Notes under the pieces: model-generated
The model's input: only the letters and a program-made list of their open reading frames with translations
Databases searched by the model: none
What the model was told of the DNA's origin: nothing
NCBI GenBank assembly: GCA_013214355.1
Contig: JABSSL010000001.1
Location: forward strand, 24,404-88,403
From: Saprospiraceae bacterium
GTDB lineage: Bacteria > Bacteroidota > Bacteroidia > Chitinophagales > Saprospiraceae
Reading direction: 5' to 3'
DNA length: 64,000 bases
Part shown: positions 9,036 to 17,483 of the stretch, piece after piece
How the letters are laid out: every line of letters begins with the position of its first letter
Numbering within the stretch: the first letter of the stretch is position 1
Position numbers and translations under genes: made by a program

Positions 9036-10067
9036 TTATTGCAGTAATTCAAGGGCTTTTTCCAGCGCCTCATCTTTCCCATTCAGGACATCTTCTCTTT
9101 TGTTTCTTACCAGGACTTGCGGAGGTATACCTTGGCCCTCGAAGCTCGATCCGTCAGCCGTTCGCCATTCTCCAATGCTTACCGAGTAACCCCAGCCATT
9201 GGGCATTTCCCGATTAATCTGATTGGAAAAGGCACCTGCCGTCGTATCCCCTACCGTTGTCACCTGTGGCAATGTTCGCATGGCGAGACAGAAGGTTTCC
9301 CGAGCACTGATGGTAAATCGATTGGTTAAGACGATAACTGGTTTCAAGAATTGTCGATCCCCTCTCGGACTAATGAACCACTGCTCCGGTGTGGTAAAAT
9401 CATTAGCCCCAGGTCCATTCTTGATGGAAGTAGTCATGTAAAGACGCTCTTGCTCGGTAAAGTGAGAAGCAATGGTCTTCCCGGCAATGTCCTCTCCCCC
9501 ACCCGCTCCTCGGATATCGATAATCAAAGCATCCGCAGATTGAAAGAAGTCCAACACTTGACCAATTTCTTTGTCAAAGGCGCGCTCCCCATCCGCAAAG
9601 TTGTCAATGTGCACATAACCGATATTGTCAGCTACGAAATCATAACGCATAGCAAAATCGGTTTCTCGGGGATTGCTCAAATAGTTCTCCGTCAAGAGAT
9701 CAAGGTCGAAGTCAGCCATGGTATCCAGGCTCCCGAAAACACCCCCAAAATAGCTTGGGAAGTTCGTTCCGACAGGAATCAACCCTACATGCCCATCATT
9801 AAGTTCGTCTAGCATTTCTACCAACACCTCATATAACTCAGCCTCCGTACTTTCGTCACTCAATCGGGAGCGATAGGTAGCGCGCATAGCTACCCAGTCA
9901 ATTCCTTTCAAACGGAATAGCCCATAGAGTTCATTATACTCCTCCCACAAGGCATCAAAATTCCCTAAGGGATCATTGGAGTGCTCCAAACCGAAGACTT
10001 GCTTTTGGCAAGCAGAATGGAGAAATAGGACAACAAAAGCAGTTATGATGATGATTGTATTTTTCAT
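9036..10067 (-). CDS. S41-family serine protease, lipoprotein
   Basis: A 343-residue protein with a lipoprotein signal (LFLHSAC, Cys20), so it should be anchored in a periplasm-facing or surface membrane leaflet. The N-terminal ~60 residues match the small helical domain (W..YNELYGLFRLKGIDW) common in Bacteroidota S41 members. The C-terminal processing-protease core shows YVHIDNF, ALIIDIRGAGGG, VIVLTNRFTISARE with the probable nucleophile Ser254, and TVGDTTAGAFS. No PDZ domain is obvious. It is convergent with the LytTR regulator. Its 5' region holds copies of a TCACCGGGTGA-like palindrome. Confidence 0.88.
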   Translation of the reverse strand: MKNTIIIITAFVVLFLHSACQKQVFGLEHSNDPLGNFDALWEEYNELYGLFRLKGIDWVAMRATYRSRLSDESTEAELYEVLVEMLDELNDGHVGLIPVGTNFPSYFGGVFGSLDTMADFDLDLLTENYLSNPRETDFAMRYDFVADNIGYVHIDNFADGERAFDKEIGQVLDFFQSADALIIDIRGAGGGEDIAGKTIASHFTEQERLYMTTSIKNGPGANDFTTPEQWFISPRGDRQFLKPVIVLTNRFTISARETFCLAMRTLPQVTTVGDTTAGAFSNQINREMPNGWGYSVSIGEWRTADGSSFEGQGIPPQVLVRNKREDVLNGKDEALEKALELLQ

Positions 10068-10082
10068 GATTTTGGTCTTTTA

Positions 10083-10202
10083 CTCACCGGGTGACTTAGT
10101 CACCGGGTCAGTGTTTTTATAAAAAACTGGTTTTCTGAACTTTACATTATTTTTCACACCTTAAACGAGGCTAAAACACCCTAAACACTCACCGGGTGAG
10201 TG
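10083..10202. promoter_or_regulatory. Three copies of a TCACCGGGTGA-like palindrome
   Basis: The 17-bp palindrome at 10186-10202 (CACTCACC-G-GGTGAGTG) overlaps the stop codon of the barrel gene. Two further copies of the core, at about 10085-10095 (full) and 10099-10107 (half-degenerate), lie in the leader of the S41 gene. They could be operator sites, or the 17-bp copy could act as a weak transcript-end hairpin; no T-run follows it on either strand. Confidence 0.4.
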
Positions 10203-11013
10203 TCAGGCTTAGGCCCTGCCCTAGCATCCGCACCGGCCGGGGGTCTGGATAGCTCATCCAGCTTAGTTGATAGTGCAATCCGATCCGTTTTCCATTGCTC
10301 CGATGCCAGGTATAGCCCAGTTGCAGTTGAGGATTGATGAATTGATCCAAGGAAGCCAATTTCGTCCCTTCCTTGAGATAGGCTTTATAGTAGTTTCCTT
10401 CGTCCGGTAAGCTAGGATCAAAAGCGTAATTGGGTCGTTGTACCACCGCTAGGATAGGTAGGCTGAAATCTAGCCTGAATTGACCTGGACCCAATGGGTA
10501 ATAATAGCTGTAAGTTGGACTGAGATCCAACTGGGTATAATGCCAAGTATCAAAGCCCATTCCTGTTTGCATGTATTGGAGTGACAGCCTGGTGCCTAGG
10601 CGATGCTGCGTTCCGATGGGCCAGCTTAGGCCTCCCGCTAATTGCCCGCTGAGGAAGGAGAGAAAGGGATTGGCTTTTACATCAAAGCTTTCCTTCTCAC
10701 CGTAAATATCAGGAGACCCTTCCAAGATTCCTGTCCGCTGGCCAAGATTCCGTGCTTGATTGGTCCCAATCTGAGCATTGAGGCTAATGTCCCACCTTGG
10801 AGCGTATCCCCCTCGGTAGCTTCCGCCAAGGCTTAAGGCATCAGCTTGATACAATAAAGGGGAAGCATGACGATCAGCTAATAGGAGTTGTCGCCAACCG
10901 ACTTCGAACCCCCATCCATTGTCCCTAGCATTTGCCTCTTCTTGACTAGTTACACTATGAGCTAGCAGCATTAAGCCCAAAATCACGATTAGCTTTTCCA
11001 GCATAATTTTCAT
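10189..11013 (-). CDS. Putative outer-membrane beta-barrel protein
   Basis: A 274-residue protein with a signal peptide (MLEKLIVILGLMLLAHSVTSQ; the start may be the ATG at 11013 or the Met at residue 4). The rest alternates hydrophobic and polar residues with many Tyr/Trp/Gly turns (WDISLNAQIG, GGLSWPIGTQHRLGTRLSLQY, QLDLSPTYSYYYPLGPGQFRLDF, QLQLGYTWHR) and ends in a strand (GQGLSLTLTR), typical of small outer-membrane barrels. I cannot name the family. It lies upstream of the S41 lipoprotein on the same strand with a 121-bp gap. Confidence 0.7.
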   Translation of the reverse strand: MKIMLEKLIVILGLMLLAHSVTSQEEANARDNGWGFEVGWRQLLLADRHASPLLYQADALSLGGSYRGGYAPRWDISLNAQIGTNQARNLGQRTGILEGSPDIYGEKESFDVKANPFLSFLSGQLAGGLSWPIGTQHRLGTRLSLQYMQTGMGFDTWHYTQLDLSPTYSYYYPLGPGQFRLDFSLPILAVVQRPNYAFDPSLPDEGNYYKAYLKEGTKLASLDQFINPQLQLGYTWHRSNGKRIGLHYQLSWMSYPDPRPVRMLGQGLSLTLTR

Positions 11014-11163
11014 CTTCAGTAGATTGTTTTTAAGAAATGTTGTGTTTGTCTACTGCAAAGAGAAAATAAGTAGGAGATCCCCCCTATCAGCCGATGGTGA
11101 TGGAGGTTCAGGTATGTTAAAACTTAAGGAATCAGAACCTTTTGAGGTGCAAAAAACGGAGAT

Positions 11164-12246
11164 CTACTGCTTTCGAAAAGCATTCGGTGTCATACCTACC
11201 TTTTTCTTAAAGGTGGTATAAAAGGCTGATTTTGAAGAAAATCCAGCTTCTTCGCCCAAGGCCAGCAGACTGTATTGGGCAAAATCAGGGTCTTGGATCA
11301 TTTTTTTTACCGCCTCCACCCGATAATTGTTGATATAATGCGTAATGTTCTCCCCGGTAACGGCATTTATGAGCTGAGAAAGGTAGCCTGCACTAATGCC
11401 CAAGCGCTCTGCCAAGGCATCCCGCCCCAGGGATGGATTGCGATACAATTCTTCTTCCTGCATGAGTTGTTCGAGTCGGAGAAAATGAGCATTGTCTGGG
11501 GCAAAGGGACGAGGTTCTGCCGCTGGTATCTCCCGCAACGGCTCGTCCTGAGGTAGCTTGAACTGATAGAGTCCCTTGTAGGCTGTCCAATAAATAAAGC
11601 CGGAGATGGCGCCCCATAATAGATAGTCCACTGTTTGATCACCACCAAAAAGGCCAGAAGGAAGTAGTACTAGGAGAAGCCAAAATAAAATTAAGCCTGT
11701 AGAAATCCACCAGATTTTCTTTAACCAGACTCTGGCCTCAGCTAGATCTTGCCGACGCCATACGAGCCAATAGGACATACTGGCTAGAAACAGGCTGTAA
11801 GCCAATGCGACAAAAAATTCAGCGGTGTACACAATTTCCATTATTTCCTCCATCCCAGTGATAGCGTACCAACCAAAATCGACATCTAGGTTGATGAAGA
11901 TGTTTAGCAACAGAAAGAGTGCGAAAGGAAAAAACAGCCACCATCGCCGCTTACTCCAGCGCAAGGGATGCTGAATAGATTCAAGGAAGAACAAAAATAA
12001 TGGAACATAATAGAGGAGCATCCAGGGCGCATCATCACCAAAAAGATCGATGAAGTAGTACTGCTCATCGAAATCCCAGCGGGAGAGCCAGATATTCAGT
12101 CCAATCGTGGCAATCATCATGATAGAATACGCCAACAATCGGGCGGGAGTCGATCTAAATGCCTTGGATAAGAGAATACCCACTCCAAATACAAAGCCCT
12201 GTGCCAGGCTAACCAAAATGACTAAATCCAGGAGGTTGATGTCCAT
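11164..12246 (-). CDS. Membrane-anchored AraC-family regulator
   Basis: The open frame reaches 12288, but the Met at 12246 (MDINLLDLVILV) is the natural start: it lies 7 bp after the upstream stop and begins the first membrane helix. The resulting 360-residue protein has about seven hydrophobic helices in residues 1-230, then a C-terminal AraC HTH (DALAERLGISAGYLSQLINAV ... NYRVEAVKKM ... GFSSKSAFYTTFKKKVGMTP). It is a one-component membrane sensor/transcription factor type common in Bacteroidota. It forms a minus-strand pair with the DUF2911 gene. Paralogs occur at 50581 and 57417. Confidence 0.88.
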   Translation of the reverse strand: MDINLLDLVILVSLAQGFVFGVGILLSKAFRSTPARLLAYSIMMIATIGLNIWLSRWDFDEQYYFIDLFGDDAPWMLLYYVPLFLFFLESIQHPLRWSKRRWWLFFPFALFLLLNIFINLDVDFGWYAITGMEEIMEIVYTAEFFVALAYSLFLASMSYWLVWRRQDLAEARVWLKKIWWISTGLILFWLLLVLLPSGLFGGDQTVDYLLWGAISGFIYWTAYKGLYQFKLPQDEPLREIPAAEPRPFAPDNAHFLRLEQLMQEEELYRNPSLGRDALAERLGISAGYLSQLINAVTGENITHYINNYRVEAVKKMIQDPDFAQYSLLALGEEAGFSSKSAFYTTFKKKVGMTPNAFRKQ

Positions 12247-12253
12247 AGGTCTT

Positions 12254-13183
12254 CTACTGCTTGGCCTCCAAAGCGGCTTGCCAATCACTTAGCTTTTGAT
12301 CAATATTTTCCTCCTCATTTTCCTTCCCGTAAAAAGTATACTTACCTTCCAAGACCTTCATCTTCTCTGCGTAGGAGATAGCTTCTTCGTGTTGTTCTTG
12401 AGTTGCCAACCATCTAGCTTTGACCCAATACAAATGTCCTAATACATAAGTCTTGGGATAATATTGATCATGCCAACCAACAATATTTTGGGCTTGTTTC
12501 TCCGCTTTCGTCAACCATTCCCCCGCCTGCGCTAAGTTTTCTTCCTGATTGATTAGGTACTCTGCCCCTTGGATATAGACGACCCAGCGAATGTTTTCGT
12601 CCGCTTTTGCCACGCGCTCTTCTACTAGATCGGCCAGCAGACTTAAATAGGCCGTCTCCACCTCAAAACTTAGCTTTACATTTCCCCAAAGTAAGCTCAC
12701 CCTACCATATTCAAAGCCAATGGGCTCTATCTGGTACTGTAGCGTTTCCTCCCAAGCGGTGCGATCCGGCAAGACCTCCACGCGCAGCGCATCTTCGTCT
12801 GCTTTGTGACGAAAAGCGCCCCATTGCTGAGCCGTTTTATTGAAAATTAACGTCCACTTGCCTTGTTCTGTGGGAATCACAAAAAAGGCGTACTTGCCCT
12901 TTGGAAGAGATTGTCCCTCGATGACCACATCTTCACTGAATTCTATTGTCGTAGCATTGTTGGCTCCAGCCCGCCATATCTTGTCATAGGGTACCATATT
13001 GCCCCAGATTTCTCGCTTAGCCACGCGCGGGCTACCATAGCGGATTTCGATACTTGTATAACCAATCTTCTGATACACCCCCTGGTCAGGGCTTTGTCTG
13101 GGCACTAGCCCAATCTGATATTGGGCCAATAAGGAACTGCTCAACAGCAGTAGAGTAGTTAAAGAGAGAATTGTTTTTGTCAT
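12254..13183 (-). CDS. DUF2911 secreted protein
   Basis: I start it at the Met at 13183 (MTKTILSLTTLLLLSSSLLAQ), which gives a signal peptide; the frame runs open to 13228. The 309-residue product carries a DUF2911 region at ~25-170 (IEIRYGSPRVAKREIWG, VPYDKIWRAGANNATTIEFS, LPKGKYAFFVIP, WTLIFNK..QQWGA). The C-terminal ~130 residues are helical and TPR-like (EENLAQAGEWLTKAEKQAQ ... YPKTYVLGHLYWVKARWLA). DUF2911 proteins are exported and common in Bacteroidota, with no agreed function. It is followed directly by the membrane AraC gene. Confidence 0.88.
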   Translation of the reverse strand: MTKTILSLTTLLLLSSSLLAQYQIGLVPRQSPDQGVYQKIGYTSIEIRYGSPRVAKREIWGNMVPYDKIWRAGANNATTIEFSEDVVIEGQSLPKGKYAFFVIPTEQGKWTLIFNKTAQQWGAFRHKADEDALRVEVLPDRTAWEETLQYQIEPIGFEYGRVSLLWGNVKLSFEVETAYLSLLADLVEERVAKADENIRWVVYIQGAEYLINQEENLAQAGEWLTKAEKQAQNIVGWHDQYYPKTYVLGHLYWVKARWLATQEQHEEAISYAEKMKVLEGKYTFYGKENEEENIDQKLSDWQAALEAKQ

Positions 13184-13213
13184 AGCTTCGGTCTGGTGAT
13201 GTTTCGTAGAGCT

Positions 13214-13221
13214 CAAAGATA
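13214..13221 (-). promoter_or_regulatory. Candidate -7 box for the DUF2911/AraC pair
   Basis: On the minus strand the sequence reads TATCTTTG, a match to the Bacteroidota TAnnTTTG element, 30 bp before the start codon at 13183. No TTTG was found at the usual -33 distance. Confidence 0.4.
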
Positions 13222-13305
13222 AGTGCATTTTTTTTTGCTAGCTTGTAATATATACGCAATTGACAAACGATATAGCATCCACACAAGCAACCCAACATCT
13301 GCCAC

Positions 13306-13815
13306 ATGGAGCAAAAGGCTGACATCGAGAAACTCCTGGCTCAACACCACCATGCTAGTTATGGATGGGCCATGGCCTGCTGTCAGCGCAATGTAGAGGA
13401 AGCTAAGGAAACCCTACAGATCACCTACTTGAAGATATTAGAAGGCAAGGCGGTACCGCCTCCGCCGACTCAATTCAAAGCCTGGATTTTCAGAGTGATC
13501 CGCAACACGGCGATTGATTTACAAAGAAAACGCAGTGTTCGAACCAAATTGCGGATTCAGTTTAGTCGCAATCAAAAGGATCTTGGTCCAACAACATTAG
13601 ACGTAGAACAAGGACAGCAAGCTGAATTAGCCGCCGCCATGAAAAAACTCTCCAAACGGCAGACAGAATTGTTACACCTGGTATTCTACCAAGGGCAAAC
13701 CTTGGCCGAAGCAGCTGACATCTTGGGACTTAGCTTGGGAACCGCTCGCACGCATTATGCGAGGGCCAAAGAAAAATTAAGACTGTTATTGCAATCATCT
13801 GGATCATCAAAATGA
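13306..13815 (+). CDS. ECF-type sigma-70 factor
   Basis: A 169-residue sigma factor with region 2 at ~20-90 (AKETLQITYLKILEG, FKAWIFRVIRNTAIDLQRKR) and region 4 at ~110-160 (LSKRQTELLHLVFYQGQTLAEAADILGLSLGTARTHYARAKEKLR). The order of genes downstream (hydrolase, small single-span membrane protein, Spy-like protein) is that of an ECF-controlled operon, with the membrane protein as a possible anti-sigma. The gene overlaps the hydrolase gene at ATGA (13812-13815). Confidence 0.92.
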   Translation: MEQKADIEKLLAQHHHASYGWAMACCQRNVEEAKETLQITYLKILEGKAVPPPPTQFKAWIFRVIRNTAIDLQRKRSVRTKLRIQFSRNQKDLGPTTLDVEQGQQAELAAAMKKLSKRQTELLHLVFYQGQTLAEAADILGLSLGTARTHYARAKEKLRLLLQSSGSSK

Positions 13816-15644
13816 GTATTATGAAAAAAATCACCCTACTCTTACTAAGCTGTTTGTTATGCGTAATTATTTCAGCCCAAACTACTCCATCATTGAGCCT
13901 GACGGCCAAAACACTACAAACCGTTTCTGGTAAATCCATCGAAGCCAAGATGGGGACGCTGACCGTACCAGAAAACCGAAACAATCCAGGTAGTAGAACC
14001 ATCGACTTAGCCTTTGTACAACTCAAAAGCACCTCTCCCACCCCAAAAGCACCATTAATCTATCTGGAAGGTGGGCCCGGAGGTTCTTCTACAGGCTATG
14101 CGGATAGCCCAGGAGCATTGGAAGGCTGGTTCCCACTCCTGCAGGTCTGCGATTTGATCTTCCTCGATCAGCGGGGTACCGGCCGTTCCGGAGGGAATCT
14201 TAGGTACGGAAGTGAAGAACCAGTTCCAGCCGATTTCTTCGCAGATCAGGAGAAAGCCCTCGCACATCTTCATCAGCTGATCCAAGAAGCTCAGCCTGCT
14301 ATCAAAAAACGAGGTGTGGATCTGCAAGGCTATACTAGCGCAGAAAGTGCAGATGATATTAATGATCTACGTATAGCCATGGGATGGGAAAAGGTAAGCC
14401 TTTTAGGGTTTAGCTATGGTTCACATTTGGCACTGGCTACTATACGCAGACATGAGGAACACCTAGAGAATGTGGTCACCATTGGGGTGGAAGGCCTGGA
14501 TGAAACCTTTAAATACCCACTCAATATGGATATACAGATGCAGAAGCTAGGTTTGATGGTAGAGGAAGATTCGAACCTGGCGGGGATGATTCCAGATTGG
14601 AATGAGTTGGTGAGAAAGGCATTGGCGCGCTTGGAGGCAAACCCCATGCAGGTGGAGATCTATGACCGTCAGCAGAAGCAACCAAGAACGGTCAGTGTAG
14701 GAAAATGGGGGCTCAGCTATATTTTGCGGCGAGATATTGGAGATGCCAGTGACCTACCCGTGTTCCCGAAGTTGCTGCATAGTGTAGCTAATGGTGAAAG
14801 CCATGTCCTTCAGTGGTTCGTACAAAAGCGATGGGGTTTTCATGGCATCAATCTGATGAGTCAGCTGATGGATGGTGCCTCCGGAGCCTCCCCAGAACGC
14901 TGGGCCATGATTAAGGCACAGGCTACGCAAAGTCAATTTGGAGCCATGGCCAACACTGGCTGGCCGGAATTATATGAGGTGCTGGAAGTGGAAGACCTGG
15001 GTGAGGAATTTCGAGCTCCTTTGATTTCTCCGGTGCGTATCCTGATGCTCAGTGGCTCCTTGGATTGGAATACGCCACCTTATCAGGCGGAACGACTGCG
15101 TTTTGGGTTACCTAACTCAAGTCATATCGTCGTGGAGCATGCCGGACACGAACAAATCCTTCCTCAACCCCAGGTACAGCGAGCCATACTCACTTTTCTA
15201 ATGGGACAAAATGTTAAAAGTGAGCAAATCTCCTTGCCAAAGATGAAATTTGTACCGATCAAGGGTTTTGCAGAAGCAGCCAATCATCCCAGCAGCACGC
15301 TATCTCAATGGCTTTTTCACTTAACCAAAACAGAAGGTCTCGAAAAAGCTATGGCCTCCTATCAAACTAGTAAAGGAGGAGTATCAGCCAAGTGGCTGGA
15401 AGGAGAGATCGAGCAGGTGGCTAAGCGACTGGTGCAGTGGAGACGTACAGCAGAAGCACTTGCTTTTTTTGAGTTAAATGCCAAAGAAAACCCTAGTTCA
15501 TTCCGAGCCCATGCCAACCTGGCCGAAGCCTACCAGGAAAGCGAACAAACTCAATTGGCGGTGACACACTATCGTAAAGCATTATCCCTAAATCCTGAGC
15601 AACCCGGTATAAAGGATAAATTGTCCGCACTAGAAAAGCAATAA
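13812..15644 (+). CDS. Secreted alpha/beta hydrolase (S33/TAP-like) with C-terminal TPR
   Basis: A 610-residue protein with a signal peptide (start at 13812 or 13821). The hydrolase core shows the oxyanion motif EGGPGGSS, IFLDQRGTGRSGG, the nucleophile elbow GFSYGSH with Ser201, a TAP-like late Asp region (MLSGSLDWNTPP) and the catalytic His in VEHAGHEQ. This matches proline iminopeptidase/tripeptidyl aminopeptidase relatives. The last ~50 residues are a TPR pair (ANLAEAYQESEQTQLAVTHYRKALSLNPEQP). It is paralogous to the hydrolase at 51935, which lacks the TPR. It is translationally coupled to the sigma factor, so it is probably part of that regulon. Confidence 0.88.
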   Translation: MSIMKKITLLLLSCLLCVIISAQTTPSLSLTAKTLQTVSGKSIEAKMGTLTVPENRNNPGSRTIDLAFVQLKSTSPTPKAPLIYLEGGPGGSSTGYADSPGALEGWFPLLQVCDLIFLDQRGTGRSGGNLRYGSEEPVPADFFADQEKALAHLHQLIQEAQPAIKKRGVDLQGYTSAESADDINDLRIAMGWEKVSLLGFSYGSHLALATIRRHEEHLENVVTIGVEGLDETFKYPLNMDIQMQKLGLMVEEDSNLAGMIPDWNELVRKALARLEANPMQVEIYDRQQKQPRTVSVGKWGLSYILRRDIGDASDLPVFPKLLHSVANGESHVLQWFVQKRWGFHGINLMSQLMDGASGASPERWAMIKAQATQSQFGAMANTGWPELYEVLEVEDLGEEFRAPLISPVRILMLSGSLDWNTPPYQAERLRFGLPNSSHIVVEHAGHEQILPQPQVQRAILTFLMGQNVKSEQISLPKMKFVPIKGFAEAANHPSSTLSQWLFHLTKTEGLEKAMASYQTSKGGVSAKWLEGEIEQVAKRLVQWRRTAEALAFFELNAKENPSSFRAHANLAEAYQESEQTQLAVTHYRKALSLNPEQPGIKDKLSALEKQ

Positions 15645-15648
15645 AGCA

Positions 15649-15942
15649 ATGAAAAAGGATGTCGAGGAAAGATTAGCTCATTTTTTTGAACAGCAGCAGG
15701 AACAGGATCAAGCTAAGCTGCCGAGCATAAGCGAGATCATCACGAGAACTGATCCGAAGCTCAGGCGCCGGCAACGATGGCAATGGATTGCGGCTTCCCT
15801 ACTCCTGGCCCTTTCCTCGACTTCCTATTTTTACTACCAATATCTGACGACCCCGGTGGAAAGTACTTGGTTTGAATACGAAGCCGAGCCCAGAGATCAA
15901 TTATTGGAGTGGGAATCCCCCACTGATTTTCTAATCCCTTAA
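15649..15942 (+). CDS. Small single-span membrane protein, possible anti-sigma
   Basis: A 97-residue protein: a charged, probably cytoplasmic N-terminus (residues 1-44, EERLAHFFEQQQEQDQ ... PKLRRRQRW), one membrane helix (about 45-65) and a short acidic outer tail. It lacks the HxxxCxxC zinc motif of classical anti-sigma factors. Position (4 bp after the hydrolase, same operon as the ECF sigma) and topology suggest an anti-sigma or sigma-partner role. The sequence alone does not prove it. Confidence 0.6.
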   Translation: MKKDVEERLAHFFEQQQEQDQAKLPSISEIITRTDPKLRRRQRWQWIAASLLLALSSTSYFYYQYLTTPVESTWFEYEAEPRDQLLEWESPTDFLIP

Positions 15943-15952
15943 CCCTAAGCAC

Positions 15953-16378
15953 ATGTCCAACTGGAAAACACCATTTATCCTGATCTTAGGTTTGGCTTTC
16001 CCCCTCCTGGCTTACGCCCAAAAAGCCAGTAGCAAAGACATAAAGAAAGGCATGATCTCCCCCTACGAGGTGCTAAAATGGGAGGATGAGATAGGATTGA
16101 GCCCCTTACAAAAAGATTCGCTACGCCTGAATATCAAATCCTCCGAACTCAAGTTTGATCGCTGGAACCACGAATTGGAAATTGAAATGGCGAAAATGGC
16201 CGAACTCTTGAAGCGAGAGAACATTTCAGAAATCGTGATCCTCGATCAAATGGACTCCATCTTATCGATTGAAGAGAAGATCAAAAAAGAACAACTCATC
16301 TTACTCTTTCGCACCAAAAAGTCACTGAGTAAACGGCAAAGACAGAAGATTAAAGTAAAAATCAAAATCCGGAATTAG
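15953..16378 (+). CDS. Spy/CpxP-like periplasmic protein
   Basis: A 141-residue protein with a signal peptide (MSNWKTPFILILGLAFPLLAYAQ). The mature part is all helical and highly charged, with LSPLQKDSLRLNI and LSKRQRQKIKVKIKI at the two ends, like the paired LTxxQ motifs of Spy-like periplasmic sensors or chaperones. It lies 10 bp after the small membrane protein and completes the ECF operon, so a role in envelope stress sensing is a reasonable inference. Confidence 0.65.
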   Translation: MSNWKTPFILILGLAFPLLAYAQKASSKDIKKGMISPYEVLKWEDEIGLSPLQKDSLRLNIKSSELKFDRWNHELEIEMAKMAELLKRENISEIVILDQMDSILSIEEKIKKEQLILLFRTKKSLSKRQRQKIKVKIKIRN

Positions 16379-16468
16379 CTCCACATTAGTATGTGGTTGT
16401 CATTTCGTGGAATATAAGGCACTTTTAAAACGAATTTCTACCTCATTTCCTAGCAACGACAACCGACT

Positions 16469-17410
16469 ATGAATATCCCCTACAGCGGAGAACGGCTGAA
16501 CTCCATGATACTCGATCAGCTGATTATGGCTGGTATCTCTTTCCTGCTCTTCCTCCCCTACAACCTTGTTTCACTAGCCAAGTCCTTTTCCCTTCAGCAT
16601 GAACCTGAACTGATGAGCTTTTCTGGGCCAATCCTGTTTAACTTAGGCCTTAGTGGTATCATCCTTTATTTCTGTAAAGACTCCATTAACGGGCGAAGTT
16701 GGGGCAAAAGAAGATCAGGCCTTCAAGTAGTTCATTACAGAACGGGAGACCCTGCCTCACCGATGCGCTGTTTTGTAAGAAATCTAACGGCTGTTGTATT
16801 CTACCTAGAATTCATTGTTGCCTTGGCTAACCCAGAGCGTCGAATTGGTGACTACTTAGCGGGAACCAAATTGGTTAGGTATGACCCGACCAGTGCGCCA
16901 CTAAAGGTAAATAGAGCCCAATTGACACTCACCGTATTGATGGCTTGTGGTTTCTCGATTTTCTTTCTCCCTTACGATGTGATCAATTGGAAAAACAAGA
17001 TAAATCTTAGAGCCAGTGTAGTTCCTGAGTCTCTGAATGATCAGGCGGGTAGATCATTGGAAAACGCACTCTTGGATAGTATAGGTAATGAATATCAGCT
17101 CGACATTAGAGTATATGACCAATTGAAAGAAAACCATGAGATTAGATACATTTCAGCTCTGATTACCAAGATGGGGGATACCGAAGGTGTCCCTGATGCT
17201 GTAGTTAATGAAGAAATAGATTGGATCAGTGAGTTGATTGAACTGCAATACGATAGCACGGCTTGGAAGAGATTGGTCTTTTCCGGATTCCGGGGAAGTT
17301 CTGTCCATCTCGGAGCAAATCAACGCGCGTACGACGGCCTTGCCTTAGACAAACGTTGGTATAGGTTGTGGCATCTAGTCCCTGCCCCTTGCGAAGGCCC
17401 TTGTGAATGA
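16469..17410 (+). CDS. RDD-family membrane protein
   Basis: A 313-residue protein. Residues ~5-140 form an RDD domain: the Arg-Asp pattern (RLNSMILDQLIMAGISF, KDSINGRSWGKRRSGLQVV, RNLTAVVFYLEFIVALANPERRIGDYLAGTKLV) with about three membrane helices. A fourth helix follows at ~150-170 and a soluble C-terminal region (~180-313) of unknown type. RDD proteins are often linked to ion transport, but no substrate is visible here. It follows the ECF operon after a 90-bp gap and ends in a strong inverted repeat. Confidence 0.82.
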   Translation: MNIPYSGERLNSMILDQLIMAGISFLLFLPYNLVSLAKSFSLQHEPELMSFSGPILFNLGLSGIILYFCKDSINGRSWGKRRSGLQVVHYRTGDPASPMRCFVRNLTAVVFYLEFIVALANPERRIGDYLAGTKLVRYDPTSAPLKVNRAQLTLTVLMACGFSIFFLPYDVINWKNKINLRASVVPESLNDQAGRSLENALLDSIGNEYQLDIRVYDQLKENHEIRYISALITKMGDTEGVPDAVVNEEIDWISELIELQYDSTAWKRLVFSGFRGSSVHLGANQRAYDGLALDKRWYRLWHLVPAPCEGPCE

Positions 17411-17421
17411 GCGGATAAGTT

Positions 17422-17472
17422 GAGACATCCGAAGTTTGGCACAGTCAAGCCTCTGCCAACTTCGGATGTCTC
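17422..17472. terminator. Bidirectional terminator-like inverted repeat
   Basis: Arms 17422-17441 and 17454-17472 pair over 19 bp with one bulged T and a 12-base loop. The repeat lies between the ends of the convergent RDD and BNR/LamG genes, the usual site for a shared terminator, although there is no long T-run. Confidence 0.7.
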
Positions 17473-17483
17473 CGCGGATCTAA

